A stretch of DNA of 20,616 bases from Asterionellopsis glacialis (GCA_014885115.2 WKLE02000495.1:20529-41144), one strand, 5' to 3'. Shown: positions 9,473 to 19,754, counted from the first letter of the stretch. A program made the numbers and translations. The notes: generated by a model not told the origin, from the letters alone.

Positions 9473-10001
9473 AGGTTTTATGAATCTAAAGGAATCAATA
9501 AATTATTGTATTGTGTTACATCTAGCGTGACGACGTCTTCACTTGTAACATCCCCAAGTAAAATAATTGTATATACTGTGTTGCACAGTTCGAATCTATA
9601 ATGAGAGTAAATAAATTAGTATTAACCGCGTGAATAAATCTATCTTGAAGGGCTTCCAAATTTATGAAATTTTTCCTTTCTTGAGAGGGGCAGCAACCTG
9701 CAGCGCCAGTACCGATACTTTACTTTATGTGCAACACTGGGGTGCGAAGCCTCTTCTGCAGTCCTCGCATGTCTGTAGACTCAAAAAAAAGTTTTTGGTG
9801 GTATTTAGCCACTGTCAAAAGTTATGACGCTCGCTGGATCAAGTACTTTTTCAATGAAGAACACCTGCAGTTTTCTCTAGTATCGATGATAAAACACTTA
9901 AAATTGTCATCCCTCACCACTATCACTTTCCAAAATCTAACGTGACGATAAAATACAACAGCTGAATTTTTAAGTATCTATGTCTAACATTTTGAATAGT
10001 T
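9473..10001. other. Convergent 3' intergenic region
   Basis: The dioxygenase-like gene and the chromatin gene end here facing each other. The stretch is AT-rich, with only short chance ORFs such as 9630-9827. I see no further exon encoding the missing HxD...H motif, no RNA gene and no repeat. Confidence 0.5.
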
Positions 10002-13000
10002 TTAGATAGCAGACTTCTTCTCCTCGACAATTCCAGCTCCCCTTGAGCTGGGCTGTTTTTTCTTTGCTCCCCTGTAAATCCGACGGGCAAGTGAAAGGCA
10101 CTCCTCAAATTGTGTCCGTTTATCTTTCTTAAAATCTCCCAAGTCTTCTTCTACAGCTTTTCCAGTGTATGGCAAAATATCTGTCATCTCGATCACACGA
10201 ATGCTTCCGTCCTCTCCAATGAGATTAACCAAAATACGGTTTGCTGCCAACAATGATTTCGCCAACGCTGGATCTTTGGCCTCGCACTTTCTAGCTGGCC
10301 AGGTTGGATATTCGTCAATCTTAGCCATGCAAAATTCGTCAGTGTAGCGTACATTTGCCCATACTTCTGTAGATGAATCAAATCGATCGTTCACCTTCTT
10401 TTTCTGCGACGCTTTCCCTGTTCTAGTTCGCTTCTTCCTTTCCTCTTCCTTCTCCCACACTCCTAAAGCTTCATACAGAGTTGCATTCTCAGCCCTTTTA
10501 TCAGCAAATAGAAACAAAAGTGTAAGCAAAAGCCTCAAATTGAATACAGCCGTTATTCCTATTCAGCAAAACGGACGAGTCGGAGATGCAGAATAAACGG
10601 AACTTACTGAGTCTTTTTTAATGTATCCAAGGCATTTCGTATGAAGGCATTTGCCAAGGCAGTAAACCTGTCCGAAAATAAGGGAAAAGTGTTAGCATGA
10701 CCAAATATGCAAGCAATTGAAAGACATGATCTCAAAATACAACGTACCTAGAAAGAGTTTTACAAGCCTTCACGGCATCAATCCAATCCACACGATTAGC
10801 GTGCTCGTCACCTCTCACACTCCCGTTGAGCATCATTGCTTCGCCACTAAGAACAGTTGGGACTTTCTCGTCTTCGTCGCTCTCGGCTTGCTCTTTCTCA
10901 TCTGCTTCAACCTCTTCGCCCTCACTATCTTCGTCGTCTTCGTCATCATAACCACCATATTTTTCTAGAATTGCAATTGCCGTAGACTTGCACTCACCAG
11001 CGGCATTCGGGTGATGCAGTAAAAGTGCAGCTCGAAGCTCCGCAACTACAGCTGGATCGTGGGCCTTTCGAGCTGCTGCAATAGCTTCAACAAGAATTTC
11101 GCGGATTTGACCGTAACGATGTGTTGGAATTGAACGCAAAGAATTGATTTTCTTCTTCCACATTAGCTGTTTTTTGCCCTCTTCTGTTTCCTGTTCGTCC
11201 TCGTTGGACCCCACAGACATATTTGCATCGGCATCGTCGGCGTCTTGCGTCGCCTTCGCGTAGCCAGTTAGATGGAAAACCCGTTTTTCTAAATCTAGTA
11301 AAGGCGCCTTGTAAAACAGAAAGAAAGACAAAAGTTAGCTAGCGGAAATGCATATCGCAATTATATTGGAGCTGCATATACTCACCCTTAGCAGCGACAA
11401 TAACTGGGGAATGGAGGCCGAAGAAACTGGACTAAGATCCAATTTAGCCCGTTTCGATTCAGACAAGGAAATTGACATTTCGGATGACATGCGTTTTGAG
11501 CCAGCGTCGGGTGTGGCGACTGGTGTATCACACTCACTTGCTCCACCTTGCGAACAGTTTGGGGCGGAAGAAACCGGAGTTCCAATTTCCCGAGGAGCCA
11601 TTGGTCCAAGCAATTGCGTACTTCCACTATTCCATGCATGAACAGCCTCCTCTACATTGGATACCCATGACTTTCTATCTATATCTTTTCTTTCCCATGG
11701 TGACAGTGATTCGCAGAGCTCTTCTAGTTGAAGTATGTCTGATACAATGGCACCCGCAATACCAGTCCCATCGATATGCCCGGTGCACCACAGAGTACTG
11801 CAAGGCATTTTAGGTAAGTGATCTTTTGCCTCTGCAGCCGCCTTTTGTTCGCGTGTTCGTCGAGTCTCGCGCTGGTCAACATTGTCGAACTTACGAAGTA
11901 ATTCAAGTCCCGTCATCTCTTCATAATCAACAATCTTAGGGGCGGTAAGTTCTTCCTTGCGACGTGCAACTCTTTCAATTTCTTCTTCCACTTGCATGAG
12001 TTCAATCTGCGCACGACTTGCCAATCGGCCACTTCGTCTCCCGCCTTCGGCTTCTTCTTTTGCACAAGCAAGTCTTGCATTTTCAAGCCGTCGCTGGAGT
12101 TCTGCTTCCTCCCTTTTGACACCATTTAACAAAGATTGCTCCTTCATATCATCATACATAAAACGCTTTAAGGAATAAGAACCTCCTATTGGTCCCATAA
12201 GCTCTTCGTATAGCTCGTTTTCGCGGGTTCCTCTAACATCTAAACTTGCCACATATTGTTCAAAGAGAGTCTTCGAATCAATAATATGCCAATTCGTTTT
12301 CTTCGTTTGCATATCCACAGGAAACAAGTCATCGTCGTGGTTATTTGATCCTTTTGATACTTCGATATAGATCATATCCGGATCGTGATTAAAAAAATAT
12401 ACTGAGTTGAAATTCCTATCCTGTCCTATAGGTTCCCTCCTCGAAACCAACTTTCGCAATCCTTTCTCGTATGCCTCGGTCGCCTTTTGTTGTGCTTTAA
12501 TAGCAGTCTCCTATAATAGAACAAAGAAATTAAGTCAGAACGGAGAAGTCAAAAACGAGAAAAACATTCACAAGATTTGACCAACGTACATATTGCCGTT
12601 TCGACACGGTTGGTTTCCAGACAGGGGGGACTTCTTGCTCAGGTTTGCTATTTTCCTTTTCCGCATTACTATCTCCATCATCTTCTTTCTTTGCAATGTC
12701 CGTGTCAGATTGATCCGCAGACTTTTCTTCGTTACTTGCATTTTCTCCTCCTTCTTTGTCTTTCTCAGTGGTAGCCTTAGGCTTGGGTTTTGCCCTCGGC
12801 TGTTTAGGTCCTTCAAATGCAAGCCGTGTTTTACGAAAGTGAGAATCTGCGGCCTTTTTGGCCTTGAGCAATTCGTACATTTGCTCGTCTCTGTGGTCAA
12901 TACGTTGTTTTCAAAAAGAGAATTAGGGTGAGGATTTGAACCTTTCAAATCGTATACGGTCATCTTGTGCAGCGTAAGATTTAGTTGCCGTGATGCTGTG

Positions 13001-14864
13001 TCAATATTTACCTTTCTGCAATATCCCTACAAATATCATCCTTAGTTGCTAAAATATCGTCCACAAGCGCTCGTAACAACGCCATAAGTTCTTCTGCTGT
13101 CAAGAACCATGGATCCTTTGTTTCTAATTTAGCATGTGCACGGCTGAGACTGCCACGGGGATCCCCAAGATATCCGCCGTATCCTTCAGGTAGAAAAACA
13201 TTATTCAGTTCACCTCCACCTGACCGACTCTCCTTTGCCTTTTTTACAGGCGATACCATGGCGACTTCTTCTGTTGCTCTCATGAGATATTTCATATCTA
13301 TAAATCCTCCAGGCAAAACATTGTCATCTTCTGATAGTTTGGAGGTGTAGTATCGTTCCATAACATCCATGTACTGAAAACAAATTTCGCCCCAGGAGGT
13401 GGGTCCTAATCCAGGTCCTAGTTTTGCAAGATCTTTATGAAGGGACAATTCTCGTTTGTTCATGTTGGCCTCTTCTTCTTCCGATGGTGGAGCACACAAT
13501 AATCGTAGGGCTGTTACAAACAAATGTTGAAGAAGAGGCGGAAGGATCCTCGACTTCTTCGTATTGCCATTATGAATCTCTTCTACAGCATGAAGGAGGT
13601 GTATGAGTTGGAATTCTGGAACCAAAGGATTTTGCTTAGAACCCGATGATCCGTATGCGACATCTCCACGAAAAAAGTGAAATATTTGGAATAAGTCAGA
13701 AGCTAAACCCCTGCTGCCGTAATCCAAGTGTTCGCATTTGGTAGCATTTATGACAGCATGAGACGGCTTTTTCGACTTTTGAGATCTTTGATCATATGGG
13801 ACAACAGCAAGTCCCAAATACGGTAATGGAGGACGACGCTTCACTTCTGATGGCGCCTTAACACCCCATTCCTTATCTTCTTTATGAAGTTTGGTATCTT
13901 CGATCGGGTACTTTCGTTTCTTAATTTTTTCGGCAATCTCCTTTTTACGGCGTATTTCTTCTTTTCGCTTTTCTTCCGCAGCCTTTTGTTTGGCTTGTCT
14001 CTTTCTTAGAGTTGCAAGATCTTCTGCTGACATGGCTTTTTCCTTTTCCTTCTGTTTCTTTTCTCTTTGTTCCTTCCGTTTCTTTTCTCGTTCTACCTTT
14101 TCCTTAGCTTCTTCTGCTGCAGTCTTCTTCTTTTTAATCTTTTGTTGTTGTTGCTTTTTCTTTTTGGCAGCTGCAGCAGCTGCTGCAACTTTGGCTTTTT
14201 GTTTGGCCTTCTCCTTCTTCGTCCATTCGGGATTGATTTTAAAACTAGCCCGTACTTTCATAAATCGTCCCTGTTTGACACCTGATTTGATAGCCATCGA
14301 CAATCGGGATTTAAAGTGTGTTCCCTGCAGGTTAGGGTATTGTGACAATATATACTTAGAAATGGCAATTTGAGATGACCCCGAACGATCCTTAAGAGCC
14401 ACAATTGACTCGTGCACCATAACCAAGTAAGTTTTAGCACCACCTCTACTAGTCGCAGTAGAAGTCGAGGCGCCACCACTAGTCCCTGGAGTCTTTGGAG
14501 ACGCCGTCGTTTTCTTAGACTTGGGAGTTTGTACAACCTTTTTACCACCATTTTTGGGAGTTTTGGTTTTCTTGGAAGAGGCCTTGCTTTTACCATTGTT
14601 GTTCTCACTACTTTTCAGTGCTACGGGTGATGATGATGCCGATGCTGTTTCAATTGACAATACCTTTGATCCAGGCGCTCTATGATTGGAATCCTCTTCT
14701 TCTGTTTCAGAATCTGATTCTGATTCTGATTCTGATCCAGCCGATTCAAGTTCGGATTCTGTTGCTTCGTCTTGGGTTGTCAAATGAGCCAAGGAATCAG
14801 TGACACCTTGCGCTCGACCCTTTTCGAATAAAGTATTGTCATGTTTTGTTCCGTCAACAAACAT
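10002..14864 (-). CDS. Six-exon chromatin protein with H15 linker-histone domain, DDT/WHIM-like segments and a PWWP domain
   Basis: Predicted exons, in order on the minus strand, are 14864-13012, 12890-12590, 12510-11386, 11307-10748, 10667-10608 and 10494-10002. They join in frame into 1463 residues. An acidic Ser/Glu tract is at 37-58, and a winged-helix linker-histone H1/H5 domain at about 143-212 (KTYLVMVHESIVALKDRSGS...). A lysine-rich coiled coil with an alanine run follows (217-318). Residues about 385-460 look DDT-like and 586-640 WHIM1-like (LLRALVDDIL...). At 742-825, RREPIGQDRNFNSVYFF...W...LDVRGTRENELYEEL matches the WHIM2/3 motif of ISWI partners such as ACF1/BAZ and plant RLT proteins. 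A PWWP domain is at about 1344-1411 (EVWANV, YPTWPAR, ILPYTG). WHIM proteins set nucleosome spacing with ISWI; H15 binds linker DNA; PWWP reads methylated histone tails. A nuclear ISWI cofactor is inferred. No PHD or bromodomain is visible. Confidence 0.85.
10495..10607 (-). other. Intron 5 of the chromatin gene
   Basis: The intron is 113 bp, starts GTAAGT and ends GATAAAAG on the minus strand. Phase 2 removal gives Gln1300 and joins DTLKKTQ to AENATLYEALGVW. Exon 5 (10608-10667) is therefore only 60 bases long. Confidence 0.75.
10668..10747 (-). other. Intron 4 of the chromatin gene
   Basis: The intron is 80 bp, starts GTACGT and ends CGGACAG on the minus strand. A perfect TGCTAAC branch word lies 24 bases from the acceptor. 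Phase 2 removal gives Arg1280 and joins KTLSR to FTALANAF. Confidence 0.8.
11308..11385 (-). other. Intron 3 of the chromatin gene
   Basis: The intron is 78 bp, starts GTGAGT and ends TTTTACAAG on the minus strand. A GCTAAC branch-like word lies about 30 bases from the acceptor. Phase 0 removal joins QLLSLLR to APLLDLEKR. Confidence 0.8.
12511..12589 (-). other. Intron 2 of the chromatin gene
   Basis: The intron is 79 bp, starts GTACGT and ends CTATTATAG on the minus strand. Phase 0 removal joins VSKRQY to ETAIKAQQKATEAYEKGLRK, which leads directly into the WHIM2-like motif. Confidence 0.75.
12891..13011 (-). other. Intron 1 of the chromatin gene
   Basis: The intron is 121 bp, starts GTAAAT after AAAG and ends GACCACAG on the minus strand. 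A CCTAAT branch-like word lies about 35 bases before the acceptor. Phase 2 removal gives Arg618 and joins CRDIAER to DEQMYELL, a continuous helix. Confidence 0.75.
14713..14736. repeat. Hexanucleotide microsatellite (TCTGAT)x4
   Basis: Four perfect tandem TCTGAT copies lie inside exon 1 of the chromatin gene and encode part of its alternating Ser/Glu/Asp acidic tract (about residues 43-51). Copy number may vary between strains. Confidence 0.85.
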
Positions 14865-15866
14865 GATCGAAACGGAATAGAAGAAGAAGAAGAAATGAGA
14901 TTGAGGTATTTTTGTTCTGTGGCGGAGAAGAGTGTCTAGCTAGGTGCTGAGATCGCAGTGTCCCGCAACATGTCCAAAATCATGAAAAATGGAAAGAATT
15001 GCCGAGAAACAGCTCAGGTAACGGTGGACCGCTCGCGCTCGTGCTTTCGCGTAACGTTTCTACCACAAACCACACATGGCTTTCCACCGATATGACAATG
15101 CTTCCATTCCATCCACCTTAAAATAATAACACAACAAAGACCTCAAAAATGGAAAGAGTTGATAAACTTACTGATGGAACTTCCGACATGGTGCCGTAGA
15201 CAAGGGATGCTCACTTGAAATTGAAGAAAATACGACCTTTGTAACAGCTTGACAATCGTTACAATGTGTTCAAAAACCAATGTGATTCTCCCTCACGGTG
15301 TGTAACTTTCTGCTTCCGCTAAAAACACAAGCTTTTTCACCTTTATTTCGGCAGCATGGTATACCCATATATTTTTTTGTCCATCCAGCGTCCTGGCTTC
15401 CTTTGAAACGAGTTTTCTACGTTGGAATTAGTATGGTTTACACTGTGGGTGGAGAAGGGTGTTTATAGCGGGATCTGCATACATCATACGTATCCCTGCG
15501 TCTACAGAGGACTATCTCAATCGGCCACAGCATGGCGCGGTGCTGACCTCTCCCGCGCCAAAAACTGTGATAAAGCAGTATACGACGTACAGACATTCTG
15601 TTAGTGTCAGGGTCCGTCCATCCGTCCATAGGTCCTACATTCATGCGTGTGTGTGTGTCATAATGTCAGTAGACCTCTACTTAGTTGTTGCACAGACTTG
15701 ATTTACGACTAACCCCCGTGAGAAAGCTTACGGGATTCGAGAAACTGGATGCGATGATTCGTGTGTTCGTTGGTCTTTTTCGAAAACTGCCGCAGTTGAA
15801 AATAAGACAACTCTTATTTCTTATTCATTACATGGCAAAACCAGCAACGACCAACAAGAACAAGCA
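14865..15866. promoter_or_regulatory. Divergent intergenic region between the chromatin and EF-hand genes
   Basis: This 1 kb stretch lies between two genes read away from each other. Next to the chromatin gene start the minus strand has a C/T-rich (CTT)n leader at 14880-14894. A (GT)6 run is at 15647-15658, preceded by a short CCGTCCAT repeat at 15614-15629. Overlapping short ORFs at 15422-15876 have no domain. No specific promoter motif was identified. Confidence 0.4.
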
Positions 15867-17255
15867 ATGCAAATAAGCTCAATAATGAAACAAAATAATG
15901 GCAATACTAAAGTCAAACAGGAAGCTTTCAAACAAATTGCCATCTACCGTGCTGCTGAGGTAGCAGAAGCGTATTTTCAAGAACAATATGAAAAATCCGA
16001 AAGTCAATCCAAGTTTTCAAAAACGACTGAAGACTTGTCTCGTAAGATATCTGAATATCGTCAATTTTTGTTACAAACTGAACTTAACCTTCGAGACATT
16101 ATTGATACCATAGATGAAGAAGAAATGTTGGAAACATTGTTTGAATTATTCGATGTAGATGGGAGTGGTCGTATTGGACCGGAGGATCTTTCACAATGCC
16201 TACGCAAGGTCGATGGACAAAAATCAGAATTAGAAGCTTTAGAGGCTGCCAAACTTTCTATAACCGCTTTTGATTATGACAATAGTGGTATGCTGGATAG
16301 AACTGAATTTAAAAGTTTTATATCCGCTATAGCCAAAAATGTTGAATCTGACTTTTCAGACATTGTTCGGTTCCTCATCTTGAGAGTCGTCCTTGGGAAG
16401 GGAGATATTTATGTTGATGTAGAAGTAAGGACATTTGTCCTGTACCAAGCATTTGACTATAATAAGCAAGGATTTGCTTCCTTCCAAGATGTTGTAAAAA
16501 GTATGAGATGGGTTTCAAAACAAATGGATGAAAACTTTAGAAATATCATATTTGCTGTAGATAAGGATACAACACGGCAACTCAACTTGGTTCAATTTGC
16601 TGGTTTCCTATTTAGTGTCGTATCTGCAAGTCCACCACATATTGACTTTCATGAGGTAGCAAATGCTATGACAACATATTTATGTGATTTCAAAAATCAA
16701 AACAATAGAGACCTTGCTGAAATATTTGATAGCTATAACATTCAAGAATTGGAAACCAAGTCTTTAGGTCCTTCCAAAATATCAATCTCTGCACAAAAAT
16801 ATGAAAAGGTAAAATTGCTTTTCGATCTGTGGGATTTAGATAAAAGCGGACAAATCAATTTTTCAGAATTCTTTCTTGGATTACGGAAATTCCACGACAC
16901 AAAGGATTACGCAACGACCTTTGCCGAAACGACAGCAGCCATGTCACGTTTTGATATTAATGAATCCAATGGTAAACTCGATCTTATTGAGTTTTCCATT
17001 GCTTTGTCAGAATTTGCAAAGTTGGGGAATGTTGACCTTGAAGAACTGATAGATTTCATGGCAGTGAAAACTGCCCTCACGAATAACAGTGTTGCAGAGA
17101 GAAATTACCTTTTACGAATGAAAAAACGAAAAGAAATTCGACAAAAAATGGGAAGAATGTGGCGTGGAAGTATTGAAAATGTAAAAGATATTCAGCTCTC
17201 TACTTTGATGTCATCATACCGCCCCGGTAAAGCTCTTGAACACGCCTCCTCCTAA
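15867..17255 (+). CDS. EF-hand calcium-binding protein with up to six EF loops
   Basis: A 462-residue, intronless protein of paired EF hands. Loop 1 (96-107, DVDGSGRIGPED), loop 2 (136-147, DYDNSGMLDRTE) and loop 5 (323-334, DLDKSGQINFSE) keep most calcium ligands; loop 1 ends in Asp instead of Glu. Loop 3 (197-208) and loop 4 (232-243) are degenerate. Loop 6 (363-375, DINESNGKLDLIE) has one extra residue. The C-terminus (416-437) is strongly basic, ending in a Ser-rich tail, and the N-terminal 60 residues are helical and charged. No kinase, channel or membrane segment is present, so a calcium sensor or buffer is inferred, with target unknown. The start at 15867 was chosen as the first in-frame Met; M7 (15885) is an alternative. 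Confidence 0.85.
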   Translation: MQISSIMKQNNGNTKVKQEAFKQIAIYRAAEVAEAYFQEQYEKSESQSKFSKTTEDLSRKISEYRQFLLQTELNLRDIIDTIDEEEMLETLFELFDVDGSGRIGPEDLSQCLRKVDGQKSELEALEAAKLSITAFDYDNSGMLDRTEFKSFISAIAKNVESDFSDIVRFLILRVVLGKGDIYVDVEVRTFVLYQAFDYNKQGFASFQDVVKSMRWVSKQMDENFRNIIFAVDKDTTRQLNLVQFAGFLFSVVSASPPHIDFHEVANAMTTYLCDFKNQNNRDLAEIFDSYNIQELETKSLGPSKISISAQKYEKVKLLFDLWDLDKSGQINFSEFFLGLRKFHDTKDYATTFAETTAAMSRFDINESNGKLDLIEFSIALSEFAKLGNVDLEELIDFMAVKTALTNNSVAERNYLLRMKKRKEIRQKMGRMWRGSIENVKDIQLSTLMSSYRPGKALEHASS

Positions 17256-17664
17256 GAACAGTAAACTTGCGTAGCAGCACACAATTACTGCATTCAGTTT
17301 CCTTCCCACTATGTGGAATTTCAATTTAGGTCATAGAACATGGCTGTGTCAAGTTGTTTTCATAGAGAATGCAAATGTTAAGAAAAAATCCCTGTTGGTT
17401 CAATAATTTTGCGTGTTTGTATATTCAAGTGCAAGATGTATATAGTATTTATGGTTCTATAATGGTTTGATCTCAAACAAACAACATTATTTCTCCTTTT
17501 GAGATTCTGTCATGTGGTAGCTGTTTTTTTTTTGGGTAATTGTTTTATGTTCTAGCGTACTGACCATGGCATCTGTTCCGCAAAGAGAAACGAAGCTCTT
17601 ATCCTGAGATAGGATCATTTCAAGGAGTTTTTCTTTCTTCTTTTCTCTTTTTTTGTTTCGCCCA
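17256..17664. other. Convergent 3' intergenic region
   Basis: These 409 bases lie between the ends of the EF-hand gene and the DUF6824 gene. They are AT-rich, with a T9 run at 17525-17533, and probably hold two 3' UTRs. No gene or repeat was recognised. Confidence 0.5.
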
Positions 17665-19629
17665 TCAATCATAATCCATGGAACCAATTGATGTGGGGGT
17701 AGCGGTTTGTCGTTCTCTTCTGCTACTGCTGTAATGATTATGATCATCCATATCATCTGAAAACTCACTATCGCTGTCTTCCATTCCGGACAAATCACTC
17801 AACAAACTCCGTGTGGATACGTTACCTATTTTCCTAGATAAATCTGAAAAAATTGAACCCTCATCGGTACCTGTACTATTCGTACTCATTTTACTAAAGC
17901 CAGAAATAATGGATGCTACATCAGCACCGGCACGTCGATTCGGATCAACCTTTACTTCGTCCTCATCATCTGTTTGATAATGATTATCACCAGATGCGGA
18001 GCTACTCATGTTACTCATATAACTCTTTGTATCACTTTCAGCTACAAAGTGAATATCTGGCATATCATCTAGGGCAGGAGCACCAGGATGGTTCAAATGA
18101 TTGTGCATTGACTGGTGGTTTTGATGTTGTTGGTGTGATTGAGCGTGGTGTTGCCTATCCTGTTGGTGCGGTTGAGAAGAAGTAGGATGGTGGTGGTGGT
18201 GTTGCTGTTGTATGCTTTCCTGGTGACCGGGATGCTGTAGATGATTGGGTTGAGCGTTAAATTCCGTTCTGTCCAACATGCGACGCCTTTCCATTTTAAT
18301 ACTTTGACTTGATTTTGTTCCTTGCACATCTGGCACTGGGCGACTCTCTCGATCATCATCTCCGTCTTCATACGTCTTTTCTTCCGTACGACGACGGTAG
18401 GATGTCATACTATTAGAATGACGGTTTTGTGTTGGATGCGATCTATTGCCGTGGTTGTTATTATTGTGGTAATCCACTGTCGCACCAACACCACTACCAC
18501 CAGCGTGGGCTAAGTGACTTGTATGCTGCTCATCGTGATGGTGGTGTGGGTGCTGTGATGGTGCTGGTCTTGGTTGTGTATTATACTGTGCCATAAGATG
18601 AGCATGTGCTTGGTCTATTGTCATGACAGGAGTTTCTGATACACCATAGTTGCTGTAAGATGACATGGCACTCAATGTAGTTTCATCAACACCCAAGGCT
18701 TGTGCAGCAGCAGACCCGCGCTGTGTGAGAGAAGGCGTAAAAGAAGGAGCTGAAGGAAGCTGATGTTGGTGCTGTTGGTGTGCTCGACTTGGTGAAGACG
18801 GATACCTCTGCTCTTCCTTTTGTTCTTCTTGTCGAGACAAGCGGTGCATCATTGATTTATCATCGTGTGCACGGAAGGCTCCGGGATGATTGGGAATCGG
18901 TACCCCATTTGAGCGCGAGTCTAGCGATTGAGAATTTCTAGCCAAATTCAGAGCTCCAGATGATCCTGTAATTTCTCCCGGGACGTGATAATTACCACCT
19001 CCAGCAGCAGCAGCGGAGCCATGTTCCAATCCCATTGGACCAGTAGAACCATAACCGTTATGGTTTTGTGAAGCAGGATAAATACCATTCGGGGCAGCGT
19101 TGGTATTGCTAAATTGATGTTCCAATAGTGCAGCTGCACCGGCAGCACCGCCACCCAATTCCACGATCTTCTGTCGAAGTTTTGGTTGTCCTTCCCTCAA
19201 GGCCTGAGATGTCTTTTCCATCGCCTTTTTGTCCCCGATATCATACCAAAGGCCCTTCTTATCTTTCTCCAGAAAGCGCCCATTTTGTTCGCGTATGGCA
19301 GCTACGATTGACTTACTAATCTTGAGCTTTTCAGCCTTGAGACAGGTAATATACAGAGCTTTGTTAAGTTGTACCAAACGCCGATAAGTCTGGTTTCCGG
19401 GGTGCCGAAGGGCAGCACCTCCACGACCACAGAGTACATCTGTATCAGCCACATCCTTGATATTTTTCAAAGGTATATCTTTACGAGGTAGGAGAGGTGC
19501 AGGATTGTCCTTTTTCCCTTTTTCATCGTCATCTTCCTCTGCTTCCGCAGTAGGGCGAGTTTCATCTTCTGAATTGGGTGCCATAGTAACGATAGTCTTC
19601 AACGATCGCAACTGAACAGATTCGTGCAC
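17665..19629 (-). CDS. DUF6824 (CGRGG-type) diatom protein with His/Gln-rich tracts
   Basis: A 654-residue intronless protein. Residues about 64-154 match DUF6824, a domain abundant in diatoms: DVLCGRGGAALRHPGN at 64-79, then a basic helical stretch, GRFLEKD at 117-123, LWYDIGDKKAMEKTSQALRE at 127-146. The domain is rich in Lys and Arg and is often suggested to be DNA-related, but its function is not established. The rest is low complexity: an Ala/Gly segment, a His run near 357-362, and an Asn/His/Gln-rich tract at about 462-515. The C-terminus has Ser/Asp-rich repeats (SIFSDLS, SLLSDLSG) at about 585-615, then an acidic patch. The first Met is at 19629; M16 (19584) starts MAPNSEDE and is equally likely. 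A nuclear regulatory role is a guess. Confidence 0.85.
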   Translation of the reverse strand: MHESVQLRSLKTIVTMAPNSEDETRPTAEAEEDDDEKGKKDNPAPLLPRKDIPLKNIKDVADTDVLCGRGGAALRHPGNQTYRRLVQLNKALYITCLKAEKLKISKSIVAAIREQNGRFLEKDKKGLWYDIGDKKAMEKTSQALREGQPKLRQKIVELGGGAAGAAALLEHQFSNTNAAPNGIYPASQNHNGYGSTGPMGLEHGSAAAAGGGNYHVPGEITGSSGALNLARNSQSLDSRSNGVPIPNHPGAFRAHDDKSMMHRLSRQEEQKEEQRYPSSPSRAHQQHQHQLPSAPSFTPSLTQRGSAAAQALGVDETTLSAMSSYSNYGVSETPVMTIDQAHAHLMAQYNTQPRPAPSQHPHHHHDEQHTSHLAHAGGSGVGATVDYHNNNNHGNRSHPTQNRHSNSMTSYRRRTEEKTYEDGDDDRESRPVPDVQGTKSSQSIKMERRRMLDRTEFNAQPNHLQHPGHQESIQQQHHHHHPTSSQPHQQDRQHHAQSHQQHQNHQSMHNHLNHPGAPALDDMPDIHFVAESDTKSYMSNMSSSASGDNHYQTDDEDEVKVDPNRRAGADVASIISGFSKMSTNSTGTDEGSIFSDLSRKIGNVSTRSLLSDLSGMEDSDSEFSDDMDDHNHYSSSRRERQTATPTSIGSMDYD

Positions 19630-19754
19630 TCTTGGAACTGTGATCTTAAAACAGACAGTGCGTTCCTATGCAGTATTGCGTTGATGGAGAGAACTATTCC
19701 ACACTCGTGCAATAGAGAGAGAAGACAGAACAAGAGAGTGAAGGAACGCCCTGA
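19630..19754. promoter_or_regulatory. Upstream flank of the DUF6824 gene
   Basis: These 125 bases precede the minus-strand start at 19629. The plus strand is purine-rich near 19705-19745 (GAGAGAGAAGACAG), so the transcript leader would be pyrimidine-rich. No defined promoter element is visible. Confidence 0.35.

Noticed and set aside
10495..10538. The ORF starting at 10538 begins MRLLLTLLFLFADK and looks like a signal peptide of a separate secreted protein.
   Set aside because: This part is intron sequence. The splice acceptor at 10495 joins the PWWP region to upstream exons in frame, so the hydrophobic start is an artefact.
12932..12942. On the minus strand this matches a tRNA B-box (GGTTCAAATCC).
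   Set aside because: Flanking bases do not form a T stem beyond three pairs, no A-box or cloverleaf lies upstream, and the site falls within intron 1 of the chromatin gene.
12530..12963. Two overlapping minus-strand ORFs that look like separate lysine-rich proteins.
   Set aside because: Only the frame of 12890-12590 continues both neighbouring exons through canonical splice sites; the other is a shadow frame through the intron.
13891..14373. A plus-strand ORF of 160 residues rich in Phe, Leu and Ser that resembles a membrane protein.
   Set aside because: It is the antisense of the Lys-rich coiled coil of the chromatin protein; Lys/Glu codons read backwards give Phe/Leu/Ser.
17913..19319. 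Several overlapping short ORFs on both strands within the DUF6824 gene.
   Set aside because: They arise from the low-complexity CAC/CAA-rich coding sequence and have no independent support.
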